This document shows, piece by piece, positions 35,779 to 43,987 of a DNA stretch of 64,000 nucleotides. Location: assembly GCF_012927185.1 (NCBI RefSeq), contig NZ_JABBGB010000003.1:1-64000 (forward strand), in the 5' to 3' direction. A program made the position numbers and the translations under genes. The stretch is from Pseudoflavitalea sp. G-6-1-2 (GTDB taxonomy: Bacteria > Bacteroidota > Bacteroidia > Chitinophagales > Chitinophagaceae). Below the pieces are notes generated by a model. It saw only the letters and a program-made list of their open reading frames with translations. It searched no databases and was not told the DNA's origin. The first letter of the stretch is position 1; each line of letters starts with the position of its first letter.

Positions 35779-36010
35779 CAGAGCCTTAACCAGATATGGG
35801 GAATAAAAAAGTTGCATAAAATACCTCGCATTCCCAAATAACCAAAAGGTTGGGTGAAACCGAAGCGTGCTATATGAAACTAATCAGAACCTTAACTGAA
35901 TACGTTAAACGGGAATAAATTGAAGGAGTAAGGTAATGCTGTTATCAGGAGCGTTGCAAAACAACTAACCAGAACCTTAGCCAAATGCGATTAATAACAA
36001 TAATGTTGCA
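35779..36010 (+). repeat. Three imperfect direct repeats
   Basis: Units begin at 35779, 35885 and 35970 with CAGARCCTTARCC-like cores (CAGAGCCTTAACCAGAT, CAGAACCTTAACTGAAT, CAGAACCTTAGCCAAAT). Each core is followed by a AATAA run and later by GTTGCA (35811, 35953, 36005). Spacing is 106 and 85 bases. Confidence 0.55.
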
Positions 36011-36481
36011 GGAACCGGGTAATGTGCAAAATCAATGTGGGTCAAAGAAAGGAAAGGGTGAAGTATAGTTTTGGCTGTGTTCTTTAAAATTAGGAAAAAA
36101 TATAATTCAAAAGAACAGAAGGCATGAATTCTTTTTAAAAATTGCGCAGGATTAAGTTGCAGCTAAGTGACAGCTGCCCATGAAAGGTGGATCGTATCTG
36201 AGCATATAGAGAAAGAAGCCGGTAAATAACTGCAGTTCATACTTCTTTTGAATGTTCAGCGTTAATTATTATTCTCTTCAACTCTCTTGAAATCTCAGCA
36301 TCTGTAACTGATGTTACTGAAGCGGCAGAAGCTTGCAGAAAGAAAGTTTCAGGGGAGCATGATAGAAAGAGCAGTGGCGATCTTTGAAAGCCACCTTAAA
36401 GGCTTGCAAAAATTGAGTGTGGTGTGTACAAAACTGGTGGTGGTGCGAACTGAAAAATACCCGGGAGCTAAAAGAAATCAG

Positions 36482-36681
36482 GAAAAAGAAAGTTGACTGA
36501 CATTGGATTTCGCGGGTTTCATAGAATATTAGAATCTTTTCTTGGACGGTTATTAAAAGGACATTGGATGGTGTGTGAGGTTGCTAGTCCCCGTCAATCA
36601 ACTTCATAACAAAAGTAATTGTGGATAACTATGTGTACAAGAGCAGATTTGCTTCATTTTAAAAATTCGGTATTTACCTTT
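36482..36681 (+). repeat. Repeat copy B shared with 30812-31013
   Basis: See copy A. Here the outer inverted ends are better preserved: AAGTTGACTGAC at 36491 and GTCAATCAACTTCA at 36593, about 115 bases apart. After the element the homology continues through ACAAGAGCA to TTCGGTATTTAC, ending about 240 bases before the response regulator start. Confidence 0.75.
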
Positions 36682-36860
36682 TTTTATTCGGAAACATCCG
36701 GAAATAACTACGTAGATCAACGATTGATTTTCGTATATTTCCTGTTCATAAATAGTTTCCTGTATATGCTGAAATAGTATAATTTCGTAAATCTGCTATA
36801 GTAATTGTCGCTAAAAATTATCATTTTGAGTTCGGTTTGAAAACATGGTTTAAACCCCTC

Positions 36861-36881
36861 AGTTTGATGCCTTATCAAACT
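36861..36881. promoter_or_regulatory. Inverted repeat in the leader of the 36918 regulator
   Basis: AGTTTGAT - 5 bases - ATCAAACT, 36 bases before the start codon. It could be an operator or a small leader hairpin. Confidence 0.45.
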
Positions 36882-36917
36882 CAAACCCAGAAGTAATTAA
36901 AATACAATAGAACCCGT

Positions 36918-37595
36918 ATGAAAAAAACCGATGGAGAAAGGCTTATCAAAGTAGCTATCGCAGATGATCATGCCCTGTTCCGGGCCGGCGTTAAAACCGC
37001 GCTGTCCGCCAAAAAGGATGTCGAACTCATCGCTGAAGCCGATAACGGCATGCAACTGATCAACCTTCTCAGGCATATCGAGCCTGATGTAATTCTCCTT
37101 GATATCCAAATGCCTATCATGGATGGTATTCAAACCCTCCCTGAAATCCGTAAAGTTCGCCCCGAAGCTAAAGTGATTGTTCTCAGCATGCACAACGATC
37201 ATTCAATGATCAGCAAGCTCATGGAAATCGGAGCCAACTCCTATCTCACCAAGAACTCAGATTCTGAAACAATTTATCAGGCTATCAAAACCTGCTTCGA
37301 GCAGGAGTTCTTCTTCAACGAACTCACCAACAAAGCCCTGCTCACCGGCCTCCGTACCAAGAGAACCGACCTCGCAGGCCCTCAGGATGTAAACCTTTCC
37401 GACAAAGAAATGCGTGTACTTAAACTGATGTGCGAAGAAAAAACTACCAAGGAAATCGCAGACATTGTGGAGATCAGTCCACGTACCGTTGAAGCGATCC
37501 GAGATAAACTCAAAACCAAAACCGGCGCAAAATCTATGGCCGGCCTGGTGATGTACGCCGTAAAGAACGGCATCATCGATCAAAATGGAAATTAA
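36918..37595 (+). CDS. Orphan NarL/LuxR-family response regulator
   Basis: 225 residues. Receiver: VAIADDHALFRAGV near 13-26, phospho-acceptor Asp in VILLDIQMPIMDG near 63, IVLSMHND with Ser at the switch position, and Lys in YLTKNSDSE near 114. HTH: LSDKEMRVLKLMCEEKTTKEIADIVEISPRTVEAIRDKLKTKTGAKSMAGLVMYAVKNGIID. Like the regulator at 31303 it has no kinase neighbour and carries the same repeat about 240-430 bases upstream, so the two loci look like an ancient duplication that included the control region. Confidence 0.92.
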   Translation: MKKTDGERLIKVAIADDHALFRAGVKTALSAKKDVELIAEADNGMQLINLLRHIEPDVILLDIQMPIMDGIQTLPEIRKVRPEAKVIVLSMHNDHSMISKLMEIGANSYLTKNSDSETIYQAIKTCFEQEFFFNELTNKALLTGLRTKRTDLAGPQDVNLSDKEMRVLKLMCEEKTTKEIADIVEISPRTVEAIRDKLKTKTGAKSMAGLVMYAVKNGIIDQNGN

Positions 37596-37662
37596 TCAAA
37601 AGCTGTTGCGGGTTACTGGCGCATAGTGATCCCAACTGTGAACAGTAATCCGCAACCTGCCA

Positions 37663-38499
37663 ATGAGCCAGTTTGATTATTACAACGGAACATTCATTCC
37701 GTCCGGAGAACCAGTATTTTCCGCCAACAGCCGCGCTGTTCGTTATGGTGATGGACTCTTCGAGACCATCAAAATGCTCAACGGAAAACTGCTGCTCGGC
37801 GAGTATCATTTCAATCGCCTGTTCAGCGGATTGAAATTGCTGAAGTTTGAAATCCCCACTCATTTCACCCCCGCTTTTATCAGTGATGCCATTCTCGCAC
37901 TTTGCAAAAAGAATGGGACAGAAAAAGCTGCGCGCATCCGGTTATCCGTGCTGAGAGGCGATGGAGGATTGTACGATGCCGAAGATCCGCAGCCAAACCT
38001 GCTTATTCAATGCTGGCCTATCGGCCATCAGGCGCAGGAACTGAACGAAAACGGACTTATCACCGATATTTTCTCCGAAGCGCGCAAATGCTTCGACCAC
38101 TTCTCCCACCTCAAATCGAACAACTACCTCCCTTACGTAATGGGGGCCATGTATGCCCGTGAGCATGCGCTCAACGATGTTGTTTTGTTGAACGTTGACG
38201 GCCAAATTTGTGAAACAACCATCTCAAACATCTTCTGCGTTAAGAATGATACGATCTTTACACCGCCATTGAATGCCGGATGCATCGATGGGGTAATGCG
38301 TCGCTATTTGCTCGCCAATGCCGGTAATTTCCATTTCACAGAAAAGGCAATAACGGCCGACTTTCTGATGAATGCCGATGAGATTTTCTTCACCAATGCC
38401 ATGGGATTGCGTTGGGTAGCAAAATGCGGCGGAAAAGAATTTGGAAAAAAACTGAGCGTTGAGCTGCATGAGCAACTGATCAGGCCAATGTTCCATTGA
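37663..38499 (+). CDS. Aminotransferase class IV (aminodeoxychorismate lyase / branched-chain aminotransferase-like)
   Basis: 278 residues of fold type IV PLP enzyme. Landmarks: YYNGTFIPSGEPVFSANSRAVRYGDGLFETIKML at the N-terminus, ARIRLSVLRGDGG near 88, the PLP Lys in HFSHLKSNNYLPYVMGAMYAREHALNDVVLLN near 150, and ICETTISNIFCVKNDTIFTPPLNAGCIDGVMRRYLL near 185. The short length and early RYGDGLFET favour a PabC-like 4-amino-4-deoxychorismate lyase (folate route), but branched-chain and D-amino-acid members look alike. The family is certain; the substrate is not. Confidence 0.85.
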   Translation: MSQFDYYNGTFIPSGEPVFSANSRAVRYGDGLFETIKMLNGKLLLGEYHFNRLFSGLKLLKFEIPTHFTPAFISDAILALCKKNGTEKAARIRLSVLRGDGGLYDAEDPQPNLLIQCWPIGHQAQELNENGLITDIFSEARKCFDHFSHLKSNNYLPYVMGAMYAREHALNDVVLLNVDGQICETTISNIFCVKNDTIFTPPLNAGCIDGVMRRYLLANAGNFHFTEKAITADFLMNADEIFFTNAMGLRWVAKCGGKEFGKKLSVELHEQLIRPMFH

Positions 38500-38545
38500 T
38501 CGTTTACCCATTACCTGCGTCTATTTTTTTATTGTAGTTGTCCGT

Positions 38546-39856
38546 ATGAAAAAAGTAACTGTATTTTGGTTTCGCCGCGATCTCAGGCTTGAAGATAATA
38601 ACGGTCTGGCACATGCGCTTCGGCAATCCGATCCCGTATTGCCGGTATTCATCTTCGATAAGAATATTTTAGATCAGCTCGATAACAAAGCCGACAGGAG
38701 AGTTGAATTCATTCATGCTGCATTGCTGCAGATGCAGGAGCAGTTGCTTGGAAGAGGCTCATCTCTTCATGTGCTGTACGATACACCGCTCGGCGCTTTC
38801 AGGCAGTTGCTGAAACAATACGAAATCACTGCTGTTTTTACCAATCGCGATTATGAACGCTACGCAATAGATCGTGATGAAGCCATCAGAACATTATTGC
38901 AGGAACATAACATTCCCTTTCAATCATTCAAAGACCAGGTGATTTTTGACCAGAATGAAGTAGTGAAGGATGATGGAAAACCTTATACGGTATTCACACC
39001 TTACAGCAGAAAATGGCTGTCGGTGCTGGCCAATAATCCGGTAACACATTATGATGATAAGAAACAGCGCAATCACTTTCTGCAGCAATCACCCATTACA
39101 ATTCCTGGGTTACGATCGATCGGATTTCAAGCTGTTGACCAGCCATTCCCTTCGCAGGATCTTCCCAAAGCATTGCTGCAGCACTACGGCGAGAGAAGGG
39201 ATTTTCCTTCGATAGCAGGCACTTCAAAACTCGGCGTGCATCTTCGTTTCGGAACTATCAGCATAAGAAAGATTTTGCAACAGGCATTACCGCTCAGCAA
39301 CAGTTTTGTAAATGAACTGATCTGGCGCGATTTCTATCAGATGATCTGCTGGCATTTTCCGCAGATCGGGCAGGGGAGAGCATTCCGGCCTGCGTATGAT
39401 CTGATCCGATGGAGAAACAACGAAGAAGAATTTGAAAAATGGAAAACCGGACAAACAGGTTATCCGATAGTGGATGCCGGCATGCGCGAACTCAATGCTA
39501 CCGGCTTTATGCATAATCGTGTGCGAATGATTGTGGCATCATTTCTCAGCAAACACCTGCTGATCGACTGGCGATGGGGTGAAGCCTATTTCGCAGAGAA
39601 GCTGCTCGATTACGATTTCGCTTCCAACAACGGCGGGTGGCAATGGGCTGCCGGCAGTGGCTGCGATGCAGCGCCGTATTTCAGGGTATTCAATCCAACC
39701 TTACAGGCAAAGAAGTTCGACCCGGAAGGGAAATACATTTCTAAATGGGTGCCGGAAATAAATGATTTCGGTTATCCTGAACCGATAGTGAATCACGAAA
39801 TGGCAAGAATGAGGTGTCTTGGTTTTTATAGTAAGGCGTTGAAGAATTCAGAGTAG
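38546..39856 (+). CDS. phr: Deoxyribodipyrimidine photo-lyase (cryptochrome/photolyase family)
   Basis: 436 residues, slightly short for class I. The N-terminal antenna domain starts TVFWFRRDLRLEDNNGLAHAL. The C-terminal FAD domain has GTSKLGVHLRFGTISIRKI near 228, NELIWRDFYQMICWHFP near 252, TGYPIVDAGMRELNATGFMHNRVRMIVASFLSKHLLIDWRWGEAYFAEKLLDYDFASNNGGWQWAAGSGCDAAPYFRVFNP near 308-388, which contains the CPD-photolyase Asn/Trp contacts, and a basic NPTLQAKKFDPEGKYI. It repairs UV cyclobutane dimers using light. It is a single gene 46 bases after the class IV aminotransferase. Confidence 0.93.
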   Translation: MKKVTVFWFRRDLRLEDNNGLAHALRQSDPVLPVFIFDKNILDQLDNKADRRVEFIHAALLQMQEQLLGRGSSLHVLYDTPLGAFRQLLKQYEITAVFTNRDYERYAIDRDEAIRTLLQEHNIPFQSFKDQVIFDQNEVVKDDGKPYTVFTPYSRKWLSVLANNPVTHYDDKKQRNHFLQQSPITIPGLRSIGFQAVDQPFPSQDLPKALLQHYGERRDFPSIAGTSKLGVHLRFGTISIRKILQQALPLSNSFVNELIWRDFYQMICWHFPQIGQGRAFRPAYDLIRWRNNEEEFEKWKTGQTGYPIVDAGMRELNATGFMHNRVRMIVASFLSKHLLIDWRWGEAYFAEKLLDYDFASNNGGWQWAAGSGCDAAPYFRVFNPTLQAKKFDPEGKYISKWVPEINDFGYPEPIVNHEMARMRCLGFYSKALKNSE

Positions 39857-39886
39857 CGGGTCCGCAGTCGCAAACTTGCTTACAAC

Positions 39887-40732
39887 CTAACTATGATTCT
39901 CCAAAAACAATCCTGCATCACTCACACTTTTCTGATGCAGCTCTCCATAAATGCCGAGGAATTTTTTTACGGCTGATCTTCCATCCGCGCCTAATTCTAA
40001 TGAGTAATCGTTCACATACAAATCGATGTGCTTGCGCATCACATCTTCACTCATCTCCTGCGAATGTTGCTTCACATACTCTGTTACTGAAGGATAGTGT
40101 GCAAATGCATACTCCAGGCTCTTTCTGATCAGACGATCTGCCTTTCGCTGCAACACCGGATCCAGCGTGCGTTTCATTACAATGCCTCCGAGTGGTATGG
40201 GATTATTGGTAGTGGTTTCCCAGTATTCTCCGAGATCGGCGATCTTCACTAATCCTTTATCCTGATAAGTGAAACGGTTCTCGTGAATGATCACTCCGGC
40301 ATCAACAGTTTTATTAAGTACTGCATTTTCAATTTCAGAAAAGAGCAGGAATTTTTTCTTTCTCGCCTGCGGATAGGCCAGCGAAAAAAGCATATGCGCT
40401 GTGGTGTTTTCGCCGGGGATGGCAATGGTCATTTCTTCCACAGGTTTCACTGTCTCTTCGTTGCGTGTTATGAAAAGCGGTCCAACCCCTTTGCCCAATG
40501 CACCGCCGGCATTGAGTACAATGTATGGTTCAACAATCAGGGGCAGTACGCCGTAGCTGATCTTGGTGATATCGAGCTTGCCCTGCAAAGCCCATTCGTT
40601 AAGGGTTTGCACATCTTCCAGTACAGGTTCTACTTCGAGTCCTTCGGTATCGATCTTTTTGTTTACGAGTGCATCGAAAATGAATGTATCGTTGGGGCAG
40701 GGGGAGAAGCCAAGTGTTAAACGCATGATCAT
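39887..40732 (-). CDS. mqnD: 1,4-dihydroxy-6-naphthoate synthase (futalosine pathway)
   Basis: 281 residues from ATG 40732, which shares one base with the mqnB stop (TGATG); ATG 40726 is an equal alternative. LTLGFSPCPNDTFIFDALVNKKIDTEG, LEDVQTLNEWALQGKLDITKISYGVLPLI, ALGKGVGPLFITRN and IVIHENRFTYQDKGLVKIADLGEYWETTTNNPIPLGGI mark MqnD, the periplasmic-binding-protein-like enzyme that converts cyclic dehypoxanthinylfutalosine to dihydroxynaphthoate. It is translationally coupled to mqnB upstream. Menaquinone is thus made by the futalosine route rather than by MenF/D/B. Confidence 0.95.
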   Translation of the reverse strand: MIMRLTLGFSPCPNDTFIFDALVNKKIDTEGLEVEPVLEDVQTLNEWALQGKLDITKISYGVLPLIVEPYIVLNAGGALGKGVGPLFITRNEETVKPVEEMTIAIPGENTTAHMLFSLAYPQARKKKFLLFSEIENAVLNKTVDAGVIIHENRFTYQDKGLVKIADLGEYWETTTNNPIPLGGIVMKRTLDPVLQRKADRLIRKSLEYAFAHYPSVTEYVKQHSQEMSEDVMRKHIDLYVNDYSLELGADGRSAVKKFLGIYGELHQKSVSDAGLFLENHS

Positions 40733-41409
40733 CAATTATTTTGTACAAACAGTTCGGGTTGCTGCAGTATTTCAATTACCTGTTTATTCAGTATGGCAAC
40801 CGATTCTTTCAGTTTCCAGTTCTTCTTGTCTCTTTCGCCTACCATATTTGAAATGGAGCGAAGTTGCAGAAAAGGAATCTGTTGCCGCAGGCTCACATAA
40901 TGGAATGCTGCACCTTCCATGGATTCAACAATCGCGGCATACTTTTGTTGCAGGGTTTGAATTCTTTGAGGGGAAGTAGTGATCTCATTTACGGTCACTG
41001 ATTTTACAAACGGCAATTGCAGATGCGCCCAGTGTGAAGTGTATGGATTGAGCAGGCACTTTTCGGTGAATGGAAAAGCATTTGCTTCCTGAAATTGCAT
41101 ATCGAATACATCTCTGAACTGGCCATTTTCTTCTACTCCAAGGTCTCCGAAAGCTTCTTCCTGAACAATGCTGAGTGTTCCGGGAGGGCAGTTCAGCGAA
41201 AAACTTCCACCGATTCCGGCTTGCAGCCAGGCGGCAGGTTTTTTGTCGCGAAGCGCCTCCATCAGGCTGTAAGTGGTAAGCACCACTCCAACGCCGGTAA
41301 TCAAAACACTGATTTGGTGATTATTTCCGGTACGAAAACTGTTTTTTTGCAGCCAATCCAGTGTTGGCGCTATTTCCAGCTGAGTGGCGGCAACCAGCAT
41401 TATTTCCAT
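40732..41409 (-). CDS. mqnB: Futalosine hydrolase
   Basis: 225 residues of the nucleoside phosphorylase/hydrolase fold. EIMLVAATQLEIAPTLDWL at the N-terminus, VLITGVGVVLTTYSL near 37, LQAGIGGSFSLNCPPGTLSIVQEEAFGDLGVEENGQF near 62, and VESMEGAAFHYVSLRQQIPFLQLRSISNMVGERD near 163, where the Glu of SMEGAAF binds ribose and the Asp-like position protonates the base. It releases hypoxanthine from futalosine. A TATCTTTG box ends 5 bases before the ATG, so the mRNA may be leaderless. mqnD is directly downstream. Confidence 0.95.
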   Translation of the reverse strand: MEIMLVAATQLEIAPTLDWLQKNSFRTGNNHQISVLITGVGVVLTTYSLMEALRDKKPAAWLQAGIGGSFSLNCPPGTLSIVQEEAFGDLGVEENGQFRDVFDMQFQEANAFPFTEKCLLNPYTSHWAHLQLPFVKSVTVNEITTSPQRIQTLQQKYAAIVESMEGAAFHYVSLRQQIPFLQLRSISNMVGERDKKNWKLKESVAILNKQVIEILQQPELFVQNN

Positions 41410-41414
41410 ATGAG

Positions 41415-41453
41415 CAAAGATAGGAGTTGTAAACCCATTAAATTGTACCTTTG
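41415..41453. promoter_or_regulatory. Divergent -7 boxes for mqnB-mqnD and the pterin operon
   Basis: Minus strand TATCTTTG (41422-41415) faces mqnB; plus strand TACCTTTG (41446-41453) faces the first pterin synthase at 41476. They are 23 bases apart and back to back. Upstream boxes are weaker, with a TTG at 41427-41429 for the plus strand. The mqnB start would fall at or next to its ATG. Confidence 0.65.
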
Positions 41454-41475
41454 CGCGGCAATTTAATGATCATCT

Positions 41476-41886
41476 ATGGTGTATCTGACTCGTGTTGAAC
41501 ACTTTAATGCAGCCCATAAACTGTATAACCCCTCCTGGAGCAAGGAGAAAAATGAAGACGTATTCGGAAAATGCGCCAATGAGCACTGGCATGGCCATAA
41601 TTATGAGCTGCTGGTGACCATCAAAGGCAATCCCGATCCCGATACCGGATTTCTGTACGATGTAAAGCAACTGAGCAAGCTGATCGAGAAGCATGTACTG
41701 GACAAGCTTGATCACAAGAATCTCAATATGGACGTGGATTTCATGCAGGGCAAGCTTTGCTCTACAGAGAACCTGGCCATTGCAATCTGGCAGCAGCTGG
41801 AGCCCCACTTACCCGCATCCGTACAGTTGCATTGCATCAAGCTCTATGAAACCCCACGGATTTTTGTTGAGTACTTTGGCAACTAA
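41476..41886 (+). CDS. 6-pyruvoyl-tetrahydropterin / 6-carboxytetrahydropterin synthase family, paralogue 1
   Basis: 136 residues. Zinc ligands are visible in VEHFNAAHKLY (His 9/14 area) and HGHNYELLV (near 41-43). The catalytic Cys lies in FGKCANEHWHGHNYE, a C-x5-HGHNY spacing like eukaryotic PTPS (GKCNNPNGHGHNY) and unlike the C-x3-HGH of classic QueD. The end CIKLYETPRIFVEYFGN holds the substrate-binding Glu. PTPS enzymes turn dihydroneopterin triphosphate into pyruvoyl-tetrahydropterin, while QueD gives the queuosine precursor. It lies next to a second copy and folE, so all three use the same substrate line from GTP. Confidence 0.88.
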   Translation: MVYLTRVEHFNAAHKLYNPSWSKEKNEDVFGKCANEHWHGHNYELLVTIKGNPDPDTGFLYDVKQLSKLIEKHVLDKLDHKNLNMDVDFMQGKLCSTENLAIAIWQQLEPHLPASVQLHCIKLYETPRIFVEYFGN

Positions 41887-41924
41887 GGCAAACCTTTTAT
41901 TGCAATTATCGTAATACATTTGAT

Positions 41925-42341
41925 ATGAGCCAGAAAGTAGCTGTATTCCGCAAGGAACATTTCAATGCAGCCCATCGGTTATTCAATCCTGATTGGGATA
42001 TGGCAAAGAACGATGCGGTTTTCGGCAAGTGCAATAATCCTAATTTCCATGGCCATAACTATGAGCTTGTGGTGAAAGTGGCAGGTGTACCTGACCCGGA
42101 AACCGGCTATGTGATGGACCTGAAACTGCTCAGTGACCTGATCCGCGATGAAGTGCTCGAACAACTCGATCACCGCAATCTCAACCTGGACACACCATTC
42201 TTTAAAACAAAGAACCCGACTGCCGAAAATATCTGCATCGTGATTTACGAAATCCTGCGCGCAAAGATCGATCCCTCTTTCGATCTGCAGATCCGACTCT
42301 ACGAAACAGAGCGGAACTTCGTAGAATACCCGGTGCTCTAA
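41925..42341 (+). CDS. 6-pyruvoyl-tetrahydropterin / 6-carboxytetrahydropterin synthase family, paralogue 2
   Basis: 138 residues, clearly homologous to the gene just upstream. HFNAAHRLFNPDWDMAKNDAVFGKCNNPNFHGHNYELVV is even closer to eukaryotic PTPS (C-N-N-P-N-x-HGHNY). YVMDLKLLSDLIRDEVLEQLDHRNLNLDTPFF holds the catalytic Asp-His pair, and IRLYETERNFVEYPVL ends the protein. It is 38 bases after paralogue 1 and 15 before folE. One copy may serve queuosine and the other tetrahydropterin synthesis, or both may form a mixed hexamer; neither is shown by sequence alone. Confidence 0.88.
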   Translation: MSQKVAVFRKEHFNAAHRLFNPDWDMAKNDAVFGKCNNPNFHGHNYELVVKVAGVPDPETGYVMDLKLLSDLIRDEVLEQLDHRNLNLDTPFFKTKNPTAENICIVIYEILRAKIDPSFDLQIRLYETERNFVEYPVL

Positions 42342-42356
42342 CTTAAATTTCTAACA

Positions 42357-42953
42357 ATGGCATACACCAAAACAGAGCAATACGAAGACAAGATCACTTC
42401 CGGACTGATCGAGAATTACCGCGATGTGCTCAATCTTCTCGGCGAAGATCCCCAGCGCGAAGGCCTGGTGAAAACTCCCGAAAGAATGGCGAAAGCCATG
42501 CAGTATCTCACACAGGGTTATCAGATGGACGCGAAAGCGATCCTCTCTTCCGCCATGTTCCGCGAAGAAGTAAGCGAAATGATTCTTGTAAAAGACATCG
42601 AGCTGTACAGCATGTGCGAACACCACCTGCTACCATTCTTCGGTAAAGCACATATTGCCTACATCCCCAATGGTCATATCACCGGCCTCAGCAAACTGGC
42701 CCGTGTGGTGGATGTATATTCAAGAAGACTCCAGGTGCAGGAAAGACTCACCACCCAGATACTCGATGCCATCAAGGACACCCTTCGCCCACTCGGCGTA
42801 GCAGTGGTAATTGAAGCATCTCACCTTTGCATGATGATGCGCGGCGTACAGAAACAGAACTCGGTAACCACCACTTCTGCTTTCTGGGGTGAGTTTGAAA
42901 AAAGTGAAACAAGAAGTGAATTCACCAAGCTGATTTCTTCCCGCCTGCATTGA
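42357..42953 (+). CDS. folE: GTP cyclohydrolase I
   Basis: 198 residues. [26 protein letters not shown] near 30, then the zinc/catalytic region [53 protein letters not shown] (Cys and two His near 84-87) and the second zinc Cys in [26 protein letters not shown] near 153. It converts GTP to dihydroneopterin triphosphate. It is the last gene of the pterin operon and supplies both upstream synthases as well as folate. Confidence 0.97.
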   Translation: MAYTKTEQYEDKITSGLIENYRDVLNLLGEDPQREGLVKTPERMAKAMQYLTQGYQMDAKAILSSAMFREEVSEMILVKDIELYSMCEHHLLPFFGKAHIAYIPNGHITGLSKLARVVDVYSRRLQVQERLTTQILDAIKDTLRPLGVAVVIEASHLCMMMRGVQKQNSVTTTSAFWGEFEKSETRSEFTKLISSRLH

Positions 42954-43002
42954 TAATTTTCCCACAATGAAACGGATGGTTACGGGTAACCCGCGCCAGA
43001 CG

Positions 43003-43010
43003 TATGTTTG
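43003..43010 (+). promoter_or_regulatory. TATGTTTG box upstream of fabD
   Basis: An exact TAnnTTTG match 86 bases before the fabD ATG. The upstream box is weak (GGTT near 42977). If used, the transcript leader would contain the hairpin at 43030-43073. Confidence 0.55.
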
Positions 43011-43029
43011 CAGGAAATGAAAATTTCGT

Positions 43030-43073
43030 ATGCCACAAAGATTTTGGTTATATAAGTCCTTTGTGGCATTTTT
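43030..43073 (+). terminator. Hairpin with U tract between folE and fabD
   Basis: An 11-bp perfect stem (ATGCCACAAAG / CTTTGTGGCAT) with an 18-base loop is followed by five T. It can terminate the folE transcript. Because a promoter box precedes it and fabD follows 24 bases later, it could also attenuate fabD. Confidence 0.75.
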
Positions 43074-43096
43074 GTTCGTCTAAACCCCAGGTACTT

Positions 43097-43987
43097 ATGA
43101 AGCATGCATTTGTGTTTCCAGGACAAGGATCACAATTCCCTGGAATGGGAAAAGACCATTATAATTTGAGTGTTTTTGCCAAAAAACTGTTTGAACAGGC
43201 CAACGAGATTGTTGGGTTTCGTATTTCAGACATCATGTTTGAAGGCACTGAAGAAGACCTGCGTCAGACAAAAGTGACCCAGCCTGCAGTATTTCTGCAT
43301 TCTGTGATCGCTTTCAAAGGCATCGACGGCACTAAGCCGGATATGGTAGCCGGGCATTCGCTCGGAGAATTCTCTGCGCTCGTAGCCAATGGCGTACTGA
43401 GTTTTGAAGATGGATTGAAACTGGTGAGCATCCGCGCTCAGGCGATGCAGAAAGCCTGCGAAATGCAGCCTTCTACCATGGCAGCTGTGCTGGGCCTCGA
43501 AGACGCCAAAGTGGAAGAGATCTGCGCAGCGGTTCAGGCGGAAACCGGCGAAATAGTAGTGCCTGCTAATTTCAACTGTCCCGGACAGCTCGTAATCAGC
43601 GGTTCCATCAAAGGCATTGAAATTGCCAATGAAAGAATGAAAGCAGCCGGCGCAAAACGAGCACTGGTACTGCCTGTAGGCGGAGCCTTCCATTCACCGC
43701 TCATGGCGCCTGCCCGCGAAGAACTGAAAGCAGCTATCGAAGCCACCACTTTCTATTCTCCTACCTGCCCGGTTTACCAGAACGTGGTTGCCAAGGCTGT
43801 TGTAGATAAGGAAGAAATCAAGAAGAACCTGATCGATCAGCTTACCGGCGCTGTTCGCTGGACGCAGAGCGTGCAGGCAATGATCGCCGACGGTGCCAAC
43901 CGCTTCACTGAAGTTGGACCAGGTAAAGTATTGCAGGGGCTGATCGGCAAAATCGACAAAACTGCTACCACTGAAGGAGTTTCATAA
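43097..43987 (+). CDS. fabD: Malonyl-CoA:ACP transacylase
   Basis: 296 residues from ATG 43097 (MKHAFVFPGQGSQFPGMG); upstream in-frame codons overlap the hairpin and are not coding. FPGQGSQFPGMG near 6-17, the active-site Ser in VAGHSLGEFSALVANG near 87-92, Arg in SIRAQAMQKAC near 113, and the catalytic His in PVGGAFHSPLMAPA near 195-200. It loads malonyl groups onto ACP in fatty acid synthesis. fabH lies a few genes away at 46485, so initiation enzymes are loosely grouped. Confidence 0.96.
   Translation: MKHAFVFPGQGSQFPGMGKDHYNLSVFAKKLFEQANEIVGFRISDIMFEGTEEDLRQTKVTQPAVFLHSVIAFKGIDGTKPDMVAGHSLGEFSALVANGVLSFEDGLKLVSIRAQAMQKACEMQPSTMAAVLGLEDAKVEEICAAVQAETGEIVVPANFNCPGQLVISGSIKGIEIANERMKAAGAKRALVLPVGGAFHSPLMAPAREELKAAIEATTFYSPTCPVYQNVVAKAVVDKEEIKKNLIDQLTGAVRWTQSVQAMIADGANRFTEVGPGKVLQGLIGKIDKTATTEGVS

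Larger units (their letters stand above)
35425..36917. other. Long AT-rich gene-free region with repeats
   Basis: About 1.5 kb without a credible gene; short frames such as 36311-36496 lack support. It holds three imperfect repeats (35779-36010), repeat copy B (36482-36681) and a small inverted repeat before the regulator at 36918. Composition is clearly more AT-rich than the flanking genes. Confidence 0.65.
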
